DNA of 64,000 bases from Rhodospirillales bacterium. GTDB lineage: Bacteria > Pseudomonadota > Alphaproteobacteria > Micavibrionales > Micavibrionaceae. Of the stretch, positions 42,596 through 49,978 are shown in pieces. Location: contig JACKIV010000003.1 of assembly GCA_020638285.1 (NCBI GenBank), positions 62,001 to 126,000 of the forward strand. Reading direction: 5' to 3'. Position 1 is the stretch's first letter; each line of letters opens with the position of its first letter. The notes under the pieces are model-generated. The model ran no database searches and had not been told where the DNA came from. It saw only the letters and a program-made list of their open reading frames with translations. Position numbers and translations under genes: made by a program.

Positions 42596-43709
42596 TCACC
42601 CCTCTCGTTTATTGCCCACGCGCCGGGCCAGAGATGTTTCCAGAAATATATCGATATCGCCATCCAGAACGCTCTGGGCATCCGTGCGTTCGGTGTCGGT
42701 GCGCAGGTCTTTGACCATCTGATAGGGCTGGAGGACATAAGACCGGATCTGATGCCCCCATCCGATCTCGCTTTTTTGTCCTTCGGCGATGGCTTTTTCG
42801 TCTTCGCGGCGGCGCAGTTCCGCCTCGTACAGACGGGCGCGCAGCATGTCCATGGCGTGCGCCCGGTTCTGGTGCTGAGACCGTTCCGTCTGGCACGCCA
42901 CGACGATTCCGCTCGGGATGTGGGTGATCCGCACGGCGCTGTCGGTTTTATTGACGTGCTGCCCGCCCGCGCCGCTGGCCCGATAGGTGTCGACCTTCAG
43001 ATCCTTGTCCAGAATGTCGATGTTGATGGTCTCGTCCACAACGGGCGAGACGGCGACGGATGAGAAGCTCGTGTGCCGCCGCGCGTTGGAGTCAAACGGG
43101 GAAATCCGGACCAGACGATGCACGCCGCTTTCGCTCTTGAGCCATCCATAGGCCTTGTCGCCTTCCACGCGGATGGTCGCGGATTTGATTCCGGCCTCGT
43201 CGCCTTCGCTTCGGTCGAGCAGGGAAACCCGATAGCCGTGCTGGTCCGCCCAGCGCGTGTACATACGCAGCAGCATTTCGGCCCAGTCCTGAGCCTCTGT
43301 CCCGCCTGCGCCTGCATTGACTTCCAGATACGCATCGTTTCCATCGGCTTCGCCGGACAAAAGGGCCTCGATCTGGGCCTTTCGCGCGCGCGCGGTCAAG
43401 GCGTTAAGCGCGGTTTCCGCTTCGGACACGATATCGGAATCGCCTTCGGCTTCACCCAGTTCAATCAGGCCCAGAGCGTCTTCAAGTCCTTGTTCGATTG
43501 ATTTAACGGCGGTGATCTTGGAGTCCAGACGATTCTTCTCGCGCAAGATAGTCTGCGCGCGGGCGGGATCGTCCCACAAGGACTGGTCTTCGGTGAGCGA
43601 GGTCAGTTCGTCCAGACGGCGCAGCGCGACGTCCCAGTCAAAGATGCCTCCTCAGCAGGTCAAGCGAATCCCTGACTTCGCTTGCCATGCTTTCGATTTC
43701 TGCGCGCAT
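42596..43709 (-). CDS. prfB: Peptide chain release factor 2, expressed by programmed +1 frameshift
   Basis: 370 residues if the frameshift is made. RF2 releases peptide at UGA and UAA. Translation starts at ATG 43709 (MRAEIESMASEVRDSLDLLRRHL), meets an in-frame TGA at 43640-43638 after 23 codons, and continues in the +1 frame as DWDVALRRLDEL. The SPF anticodon-mimic (the segment HIPSGI region shows TDSAVRITHIPSG with GGQHVN) is visible: GAGGQHVNKTDSAVR is the catalytic GGQ loop. The Ser-Pro-Phe determinant is in VRISPFDSNARRHTS. The frameshift site itself is listed separately. It precedes lnt on the same strand. Confidence 0.96.
43637..43652 (-). promoter_or_regulatory. prfB autoregulatory +1 frameshift site
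   Basis: Coding strand: AGGAGG (43652-43647), CAT, CTT TGA C (43643-43637). The Shine-Dalgarno-like AGGAGG sits 3 bases before the slippery CTT codon, followed by TGA C, the poorest termination context. When RF2 is scarce the ribosome slips forward one base. This matches the conserved prfB arrangement, with a stronger AGGAGG than the Escherichia coli AGGGGG. Confidence 0.95.
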
Positions 43710-43730
43710 GAGAGGTGCCTTCCGGGTGGG

Positions 43731-44297
43731 TTAAGCCGCTTGCGCCAGCGAAGGAACGCCCGTGAAATGGGCGATAACCGAAGCGATAAAGGCCTCGCGG
43801 GTCTCATCGTTCGAAACGCCTGTCAACAGATTTCCGTCATGAACAAGGGGGGCCGCGGACCAGTTCGCGCCTGCCTGAATCATGTCAGGCTCCATCTCCG
43901 CCGGTCCGCCAAGCGTCCGCCCCGTGGCGTGGCCTGTGTGGGCCAGAAGCTGAATCGCATCGCCAAAGATGGCAACGGGCTTGGTTGCTGCCAGAAAGCC
44001 GCCGATAAAGCGGCGCGTGTGGGCGGTTTGCTTGAGCTTGTCAAGGCTGCGTTGTCCGCCAGGGACGACCAGCATGGCGAAATCGGCGGCCAGAGCGGCG
44101 CTGAGCGGCGTATCTACGGCGAAATGGTGTCCCCACCCCCGGCCCTGCCAGCCGTTGACGAGGCCCTGGTCGACTCCGATGACCCGAACGGACGCTCCGG
44201 CGACCAGCAATGCGCGCTGGCACTGCGTCATGTCGGCTTCGTCGAAGCCGTTTCCAACCAATACCGCGACCTTGATTCCGTTCAGGGGTTTGTCCAT
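43731..44297 (-). CDS. DJ-1/PfpI-family protein lacking the nucleophilic cysteine
   Basis: 188 residues from the ATG at 44297 (GGAG 11 bases upstream); the upstream in-frame stretch is non-coding. The DJ-1/PfpI fold is clear: IKVAVLVGNGFDEADM with the conserved acidic residue (E20), VVPGGQRSLDKLKQ, and the elbow VAIFGDAIQLLAHTG. In active members the elbow reads AxCHG/A; here the Cys position is Gly112 and His is Asp113, so the usual protease, chaperone or glyoxalase chemistry is not expected. It ends 22 bp upstream of prfB's start on the same strand order, with prfB downstream of nothing else; co-transcription into prfB is not possible because prfB starts before it ends. Confidence 0.82.
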   Translation of the reverse strand: MDKPLNGIKVAVLVGNGFDEADMTQCQRALLVAGASVRVIGVDQGLVNGWQGRGWGHHFAVDTPLSAALAADFAMLVVPGGQRSLDKLKQTAHTRRFIGGFLAATKPVAIFGDAIQLLAHTGHATGRTLGGPAEMEPDMIQAGANWSAAPLVHDGNLLTGVSNDETREAFIASVIAHFTGVPSLAQAA

Positions 44298-44497
44298 GTG
44301 TCTTTTTTCTCCATTTTTTCTTGGTTTTGCAAATCCGGCGCTTTGCGGTCCGACAAGGCTGCGGGGGCAGGGAGCGGAGGGCGCGTAAATCGGGACAAAT
44401 CCGTCCGGATATGGGCGGACCATGTTCCTTTTTGAGAAGAAAGTCAAGAGATTCCGCCATTTTTCGACTATTCTGGCGGTGGACACATAATTCCCTG

Positions 44498-44526
44498 TTG
44501 CAAAACTCTTGCGCCGCCGCTATAAG
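44498..44526 (+). promoter_or_regulatory. Sigma-70 promoter for ndk
   Basis: TTGCAA (44498-44503), 17-bp spacer, TATAAG (44521-44526); the ATG of ndk is 38 bp downstream. The remainder of the 266-bp region between the DJ-1-like gene and ndk shows no gene. Confidence 0.65.
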
Positions 44527-44563
44527 CGCCTGCATTGAAAAGGATTTTATGCGGAGAAAAATC

Positions 44564-44986
44564 ATGGCCATCGAACGCACGTTTTCCATCCTCAAGCCGG
44601 ACGCGACCCGGCGCAATCTGACCGGTGCCATCAATGCCCGTTTCGAGTCGGCGGGGCTGCGTATCGTGGCGCAGCGCCGGATTCGTATGACTCAGGCGCA
44701 GGCCATGAAATTTTACGAAATCCACAAGGATCGGCCTTTTTACGGGGAACTGGTCAGTTTTATGACATCCGGTCCGGTCGTGGTTCAGGTTCTTGAGGGC
44801 GAAAACGCTGTGGCCCGCAATCGTGAGATTATGGGGGCGACCAATCCGCAAAATGCCGCGCCCGGCACGATCCGCAAGGACTTTGCGGAAAGCATCGAGG
44901 CCAATTCGGTCCATGGGTCTGATTCTCTCGAAAACGCCGCAACAGAAATCGGTCTCTTTTTCGACGAAAGCGATATAGTCGGGTAA
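44564..44986 (+). CDS. ndk: Nucleoside diphosphate kinase
   Basis: 140 residues from the ATG at 44564 (GGAG upstream). It balances NTP pools by phosphate transfer through a phospho-histidine. Visible: ERTFSILKPDATRRNLTGAIN, RPFYGELVSFMTSGPVVVQVLEGENAV, MGATNPQNAAPGTIRKDF and the active histidine in NSVHGSDSLENAATEI (about residue 117). Full family length. It ends 4 bp before a convergent small membrane-protein gene. Confidence 0.97.
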   Translation: MAIERTFSILKPDATRRNLTGAINARFESAGLRIVAQRRIRMTQAQAMKFYEIHKDRPFYGELVSFMTSGPVVVQVLEGENAVARNREIMGATNPQNAAPGTIRKDFAESIEANSVHGSDSLENAATEIGLFFDESDIVG

Positions 44987-44990
44987 GGGG

Positions 44991-45299
44991 TTATATCGCC
45001 TTGAGAAGGGCGAAAAGCAAAACAGCCGGCGTTGCAAGCCATACCAGACACCCGTTCAGGAAGATCGCAAATTTACGGAGAAAAAGAAGGACGGCAAACA
45101 TCAGGAATCCGTAAGAGATAGCCCATCCGGATAAAAGAGGCATGAGCGCACGAATCTTGTCTACTTGTTCTCCTTGATCTGGAAAAAGAAATCCGACAAA
45201 CCACAAGCCGACTCCTCCACCCACGGCCAACGCAGCGTTCCTGCCAATTCTGAAAAGTTTTCTGTGGAGGGCTTCTTCTTCCGAGTGTCCGCCGAACAT
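44991..45299 (-). CDS. Small hypothetical membrane protein
   Basis: 102 residues with three predicted helices: about 22-41 (NAALAVGGGVGLWFVGFLF), 53-73 (LMPLLSGWAISYGFLMFAVLL) and 80-100. The N-terminus (MFGGHSEEEALHRKLFRIGR) is charged and cytoplasmic-like. No family is recognised. It starts 3 bp after the stop of the outer-membrane-barrel gene, so the two are very likely one transcription unit. Confidence 0.65.
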   Translation of the reverse strand: MFGGHSEEEALHRKLFRIGRNAALAVGGGVGLWFVGFLFPDQGEQVDKIRALMPLLSGWAISYGFLMFAVLLFLRKFAIFLNGCLVWLATPAVLLFALLKAI

Positions 45300-45302
45300 G
45301 CT

Positions 45303-46517
45303 CTAGAAATCCCACTGATAGGCCATCTTTGCGCCTATGGAGTTGGCTGAATCACCGGACTCGGATGTGTTTTTGAGGCCGGCGTCGACCTCGATTCCGC
45401 TTTCGAAACGATACCCGCCAGAAAGCTGGAAGAGGTGGTCATCGTCGGTTCCTCCTGCGGCGGAATCCACTGTCTTCCCGGTCCAACTGGCCGAGACATT
45501 CCATTTTTCATCAATGGTCAGCTTGCCGCCTGTCGTTAGATAGGAGGCGTCATCCGGCCCGGCATCGAAATTTGAAAAATCGGCATATTCTCCTATTAGA
45601 TCAAGTCGATATCGATCGTCTATATGGAATCCATAGGCTGCGCCCGCCACCCATCCGTTTTCATCTCCGCCGCCGGAATCGGTATCTCCCTGTGCCTGAT
45701 GGCGCGCGGCGAGGTGATAGCTCAGTCCCGGAATTCTGATCGGATCGCGTCCATCAAGCGCAATGGAAAAAGACGACAGGCTTCCCGTGTTTGACGGGCC
45801 GCCATCGGATTTTCGGGTCGTTCCCCGGCTTTCGATCCATGAGTCCGACAAAAACGTCCGGTCCATAAAAAATGTTCCGGCGCTCAAGACATGACGCCCC
45901 CATGTCTGCGAATCCCATGCTGCACTTCCTCCCGCGCCAAGCCGTTCGGTCAGTTCGTAATCTTCCGCCAGATCCGTTCCCCAGATACCGGGTGCAGCTT
46001 TCCACGCAACGCCGAAACCCGGGTTGTATTTTCCGATAAAAGCGCCAAGACTTTGGCCTTGCCATGTCAATTTCAGTTGTTCCACATAGATGCCTTCATT
46101 GTCGAAGAATCCATTTTCACCGGGTTCCAGATCTCTCACTGGTTCAAATGTCAGGGCTGTTTCAACCCCGATTCTATCCGTGATGCCAAATCGGATGAAA
46201 GATTCAATCGTTCCGTAGAGGCTCGTGCGTTCGTCATCCCCATTGTCTGCCGCCACCGTCCAGTCGTCCTGAAGCTCGAATAAAATGCTTCCATGAATGC
46301 CCCGCAAGGTGGATGTGTCGTATGATCTGGACTCTTCCGGAGGGGTAGAGGGGTTTTGAAAGGATCTGCCGGAAGAGGCTTGAAGATCGGTGTTATCGTT
46401 ATAATAGGTGTTATCGCCATAACTGTCGCTGGAGTAATAGGAGTCCTGCGCATGGGCCGGAGAAAACACGGCCAGAGCGATCAGAAGAATCGGAATTGCG
46501 GCGAAGAGGCGAGTCAT
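45303..46517 (-). CDS. Putative outer-membrane beta-barrel protein
   Basis: 404 residues from the ATG at 46517, giving a classical signal peptide (MTRLFAAIPILLIALAVFSPAHAQ) with AHA cleavage; upstream in-frame sequence overlaps the divergent nitroreductase start. After a Tyr/Ser/Asp-rich linker (about 25-65) come alternating strands typical of porin-like barrels (RTSLYGTIESFIRFGITDRIGVETALTFEPV; motif at about 130-160), ending in YQWDF, the C-terminal phenylalanine used for Bam recognition. No named family; a general porin or channel is the most I can say. It is followed 3 bp later by a small membrane-protein gene. Confidence 0.75.
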   Translation of the reverse strand: MTRLFAAIPILLIALAVFSPAHAQDSYYSSDSYGDNTYYNDNTDLQASSGRSFQNPSTPPEESRSYDTSTLRGIHGSILFELQDDWTVAADNGDDERTSLYGTIESFIRFGITDRIGVETALTFEPVRDLEPGENGFFDNEGIYVEQLKLTWQGQSLGAFIGKYNPGFGVAWKAAPGIWGTDLAEDYELTERLGAGGSAAWDSQTWGRHVLSAGTFFMDRTFLSDSWIESRGTTRKSDGGPSNTGSLSSFSIALDGRDPIRIPGLSYHLAARHQAQGDTDSGGGDENGWVAGAAYGFHIDDRYRLDLIGEYADFSNFDAGPDDASYLTTGGKLTIDEKWNVSASWTGKTVDSAAGGTDDDHLFQLSGGYRFESGIEVDAGLKNTSESGDSANSIGAKMAYQWDF

Positions 46518-46623
46518 AAAAACACCGAAAGGCTTTTCAAAAGGAAAAAGGACGTGCAGGATAGCCGCCCGGAACGGTGTCCATTCTACCCCATAAACCC
46601 GGACTCTGAAAACAGGAAAATTC

Positions 46624-47295
46624 ATGTCTGATCTGATCTCTGCCCGTCCTTGTCCTGAAATGCTGGATTATTTGTCGCGCAGACGCAGTGTGCCGGTGGC
46701 GTCCCTGTGCGATCCCGGCCCGGATGTGGCCCAGATTCAAGCGATTTTAAAGGCTGCGGCGCGCGTACCGGATCATGGAAAATTGTTTCCATGGCATTTC
46801 CTCGTTTTTGAAGGGCAGGCGCGGGAGGCCGTCGGCGGGGCTTTGCGCCGGGCGTGGCTGGCGCAGGATCCGCAAGCGGCTCCCGCGAAGCTGGATCTGG
46901 AGTCTGCCCGTTTTTTGCGTGCGCCTCTGGTTGTTGGCGTTATCTCTCGCTTGCGACCTGCAAAACACCCGGCGTGGGAGCAGGCTCTGAGCGCAGGTGC
47001 GGCGTGCCAGAATTTATGTCTTGCGGCCAATGCTCTTGGTTTTGGGACGAACTGGCTGAGTGAATGGTATGCCTATAGTCCTGTTTTCAGGAAAGAAATC
47101 GGTCTGGATGAACGGGATCGCGTGGCCGGATTTGTCTATATCGGGACCATGGCCAAAAGGCCGGAGGAACGGGATCGACCTGATATCTCGGTCTTGACGA
47201 CGCGTTGGACTCCCGGTGCCGTGGTAAATCGGGGGGACTCTTATGACAGATCGGGCTTGCCGTCTCTGTCCTGGCTGGATGTATCTTCGGACTGA
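46624..47295 (+). CDS. Nitroreductase-family flavoprotein
   Basis: 223 residues. The FMN-binding pattern of the YdjA-like nitroreductases is visible: LDYLSRRRSVPVASL at the start, LKAAARVPDHGKLFPWHFLVF (about 41-61), SAGAACQNLCLAANALGFGTNWLSEW (motif at about 120-145) and DERDRVAGFVYIGTM. They reduce nitro or quinone-like compounds with NAD(P)H; the natural substrate is unknown. AGGA is 7 bases before the ATG. Its last 55 bp overlap the end of the convergent GGDEF gene. Confidence 0.88.
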   Translation: MSDLISARPCPEMLDYLSRRRSVPVASLCDPGPDVAQIQAILKAAARVPDHGKLFPWHFLVFEGQAREAVGGALRRAWLAQDPQAAPAKLDLESARFLRAPLVVGVISRLRPAKHPAWEQALSAGAACQNLCLAANALGFGTNWLSEWYAYSPVFRKEIGLDERDRVAGFVYIGTMAKRPEERDRPDISVLTTRWTPGAVVNRGDSYDRSGLPSLSWLDVSSD

Positions 47296-48242
47296 TCGAC
47301 GAAGACCTGAAGGCGGCTGACTTCCTTGTGTTGCAGATATGTATCCGGTTCGTCTGCGAATTTGTCGAGATCGGCGCGCATCTGTGCCAGAGTTTCCGGT
47401 AAAACATCCCCCGGAACGGGTTCCGAGACAATATATGACATGGTGAAATAGCGGGATTTTCCATCTACGGTCACCCGGATATCTTCGTCTTCGAGCATGC
47501 GGCGCAGACGTTCGATGGCGCGCATGCCGCCTGTGATATCGGAGTGTTTCAGACTCCAGACAATCTCTCCGGGCCCATAGCGATAGGCGTCATCGTAAGT
47601 TCTCATGCATTTCTTCATAACATCAGAGGCCTGGCGGACAAGATCGCGGACGGCGTCCTGTCCCATAGACTTCAAAATGGCGTCAAAAAAGTCTATCCTC
47701 AGGTAGGCGATGCAGAACGGGCGCCCTCTGCGGTTGCGACGTTCCAGTTCTCGCTCCAGATCAGGAAACATGATCTGGCGGCTGCGAAAGCCGGTCAGGC
47801 TGTCGATTCCGCTGTCCGAAAGGACGCAGTCCATCTCAAGGCGTCTGATTTTGTTGTTGAATTCATCGTACAGGTCAACAAAGTAATCGAAGGCATCAAT
47901 CTCCGGTTTTTGGCCGCCTGCTGCAACGGAAACGATCCGATCGGCGGTTTGGCGCAGATCCTGATAGAGACGAGAGAGGTCGGAGAGTGTCTCGATGTCT
48001 GTGCTCTGGTTGCTCTTGAGCTGTTCAAGCCATTCGGGAAAATCTTCGGGGGGTGGGATCGGAGTCTTTGAGCGATCGTCTTCGGGATAAAAGGTCCAGC
48101 GCATGATTCTGCCGAACCATTCGGCGTGCGTGTCGAGGAGAAACTCGGAGTTCCGGATAACCACGGATTTCTGGTCTTCCGATTTCTCGCAGGGCGGTTG
48201 ATGCTCTGCCGAAGGTGTTATATCCCGGTCCACGTTCATCAT
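47241..48242 (-). CDS. GGDEF-domain protein with degenerate active site
   Basis: 333 residues from the ATG at 48242 (GGAG abutting; the adjacent ATG or a TTG at 48272 are alternatives). The N-terminal part contains LLDTHAEWFGRIMRW, a His/Trp pattern like the first motif of CZB zinc-sensor domains. A GGDEF domain follows (about 165-305) with DSLTGFRSRQIMFPDLERELERR. The signature, however, is GPGEI instead of GGDEF (RYGPGEIVWSL). The Asp that binds metal and the second Gly are changed, so cyclic di-GMP synthesis is unlikely. It may be a GTP- or cyclic-di-GMP-sensing or scaffold protein. Confidence 0.8.
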   Translation of the reverse strand: MMNVDRDITPSAEHQPPCEKSEDQKSVVIRNSEFLLDTHAEWFGRIMRWTFYPEDDRSKTPIPPPEDFPEWLEQLKSNQSTDIETLSDLSRLYQDLRQTADRIVSVAAGGQKPEIDAFDYFVDLYDEFNNKIRRLEMDCVLSDSGIDSLTGFRSRQIMFPDLERELERRNRRGRPFCIAYLRIDFFDAILKSMGQDAVRDLVRQASDVMKKCMRTYDDAYRYGPGEIVWSLKHSDITGGMRAIERLRRMLEDEDIRVTVDGKSRYFTMSYIVSEPVPGDVLPETLAQMRADLDKFADEPDTYLQHKEVSRLQVFVDQSEDTSSQDRDGKPDLS

Positions 48243-48284
48243 CTCCAAGGATAGGGCCTTTTTGTCTATCAAAGGGTTAATGGA

Positions 48285-48307
48285 ATAAAAAGGGGGCAGA
48301 ATGCCCC
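48285..48307 (-). terminator. Intrinsic terminator after tgt
   Basis: Minus strand: GGGGC (48307-48303) ATTCT GCCCC (48297-48293) followed by CTTTTTATT. Compact 5-bp GC stem with a good T-run. Confidence 0.8.
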
Positions 48308-48332
48308 AAACGCGGCCAATTCTAGCTCTGTT

Positions 48333-49553
48333 TCAGCTTGAAATCCATTCTTTTTCAAGGGAATCCAGAGTTCCCGCCCGGATTGCGGCGCGAACTTCAC
48401 GCATCAGGCGAGAGATGACACCTATATTATGTTGCGTGACGATCTGGAAAGCCAGCATCTCCTTGGCCTTGAAGAGGTGGTGGATATAGGCTTTTGAAAA
48501 ACTGTTGGAGCAGGCAAGATCCGATGTCGCATCCAGAGGCTCCGGATCGTTCCGGTAGCGGGCATTGTAAAGATTGATCTTCTCGCCCGGCGCGCCGCGA
48601 ATGAGAGCCATGCCATGCCGCGCGATGCGGGTGGGATTAACGCAATCAAAGGTATCAATACCAAGGCGAACAGAGTGGAAAACGTCCTTGAAACGGCCAA
48701 TTCCCAGAAAATGCACAGGTCGATCGGGGTGAATATGCGGACGGCACCATTCCAGAATTCCGTACATTTCCTCGTCGCTGCCGCCCAGACATCCGCCGAC
48801 GGCGGTCGCGAAGAAGGGGCGCGAGGCGATGAACTGGGCGCTTTCGACCCGCAAATTCTTGTAAATTCCCCCATGGACGATGCCGTACAGGGCTTGTGTG
48901 CCATCGTGGGTTTTCTCAAACGCGCTCAAGGACCGATCCGCCCATCGGTGCGACATGCGCATCGAATTTTCCGTATATTCCTTGGGGACGTGATAAGGGG
49001 GGCATTCGTCCATCTGGACAATCAGGTCTGCGCCGAGTTTGCGTTGGAGATCCATCGAAATTTCGGGGTTGAGTGTCCACATCCTTCCATCAAGATAGGA
49101 GCGGAAACGCGCGCCATCCTCTGTTAAATCAAGGATGCTTTTGCGCTGGTTGCGGTTGCGCCCCTTGATTTCGTCGGCAACGGATCCATGGCCCATTGAA
49201 AAAACCTGAAACCCTCCACTGTCGGTCAGCATGGGGCCATTCCATCCGGTGAATTTATGCAGCCCGCCCATTCTGGCGATCAGATCCGCGCCGGGTTGGA
49301 GCATCAGGTGATAGGTGTTTCCCAGAATAATATCAGCCCCGGCTTCACGAACCTGCGCAGGGGAAAGAGCTTTGATAGACGCCTTGGTGCCGCAAAAAAT
49401 ATAGGCGGGTGTCTCAATCGTACCGTGAGGGGTCTTTAAAAGACCAAGCCGGGCACCGCTGGAGGGGTCGCGGTGGAGGATGTCGAATGCAAAATTGGGG
49501 TAGGATATGTCCGGAAACCCGGCGGAGTCCAGTGCAGGAGCGCCGCCGGACAT
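48333..49553 (-). CDS. tgt: tRNA-guanine transglycosylase of non-canonical type
   Basis: 406 residues. Tgt exchanges G34 of GUN-anticodon tRNAs for a queuosine precursor. TDSGGFQVFS (D111) and GIDTFDCVNPTRIARHG (about 298-314) retain the catalytic aspartates. Two features are unusual. After TDSGGFQVFSMG there is an insert (about 121-148, SVADEIKGRNRNQRKSILDL) absent from the Escherichia coli type. The zinc site, normally CxCxxC before the His, reads DATSDLACSNSFSKAYIHH, with only one Cys. The pocket is GGCLGG where typical bacterial enzymes have GGLAVG. It starts 3 bp downstream of rpmB's stop on the same strand. Confidence 0.92.
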   Translation of the reverse strand: MSGGAPALDSAGFPDISYPNFAFDILHRDPSSGARLGLLKTPHGTIETPAYIFCGTKASIKALSPAQVREAGADIILGNTYHLMLQPGADLIARMGGLHKFTGWNGPMLTDSGGFQVFSMGHGSVADEIKGRNRNQRKSILDLTEDGARFRSYLDGRMWTLNPEISMDLQRKLGADLIVQMDECPPYHVPKEYTENSMRMSHRWADRSLSAFEKTHDGTQALYGIVHGGIYKNLRVESAQFIASRPFFATAVGGCLGGSDEEMYGILEWCRPHIHPDRPVHFLGIGRFKDVFHSVRLGIDTFDCVNPTRIARHGMALIRGAPGEKINLYNARYRNDPEPLDATSDLACSNSFSKAYIHHLFKAKEMLAFQIVTQHNIGVISRLMREVRAAIRAGTLDSLEKEWISS

Positions 49554-49556
49554 GGT

Positions 49557-49853
49557 TCAGGCGGCTTTCTTGGCTTCGAGCGCCTTGACGATCTGGCCAC
49601 GGATCTTGCGCAGCGAAGGATCCAGCTTTGTGGGCGCGGTACCCGCGAGCCAGGCATCCAGCCCGCCTTTGTGGTCAAGCGTACGCAGACCGTTGGTGCT
49701 CAGGCGAATGCGGACCGTCCGGCCCAGTATTTCGCTGAAAATACAGGTTTCCTGAAGATTGGGGAGAAACCGACGCCGCGTTTTGTTGTTCGCGTGCGAG
49801 ACATTGTTTCCGTATTGAACCCCTTTTCCGGTAACGATACAACGGCGGCTCAT
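49557..49853 (-). CDS. rpmB: 50S ribosomal protein L28
   Basis: 98 residues. MSRRCIVTGKGVQYGNNVSHANNKTRRRFLPNLQ is unmistakable L28 (first 34 residues described by the motifs CIVTGKGVQYGNNVSHA and NKTRRRFLPNLQ), followed by the VRIRLSTNGLRTLDHKGG block. The C-terminus (LRKIRGQIVKALEAKKAA) is alphaproteobacterial in style. RBS AAGGAAGAGG. First gene of an rpmB-tgt unit; rpmG, a frequent partner elsewhere, is absent. Confidence 0.96.
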   Translation of the reverse strand: MSRRCIVTGKGVQYGNNVSHANNKTRRRFLPNLQETCIFSEILGRTVRIRLSTNGLRTLDHKGGLDAWLAGTAPTKLDPSLRKIRGQIVKALEAKKAA

Positions 49854-49923
49854 GGGATGTAACCTCTTCCTTAATTCTCTAAAACACGAACAAAAGACCC
49901 GTTTTCATATGGGCAGAGCCGCA

Positions 49924-49952
49924 CCCTAACCCGGTACAAGGCCCGAAGTCAA
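49924..49952 (-). promoter_or_regulatory. Candidate promoter for rpmB-tgt
   Basis: Minus strand TTGACT (49952-49947), 17-bp spacer, TTAGGG (49929-49924). The -35 is strong, the -10 weak, as often seen in alphaproteobacterial ribosomal promoters. Confidence 0.5.
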
Positions 49953-49978
49953 AGGGTTTTTTGAGGGGGCTTCCTACT

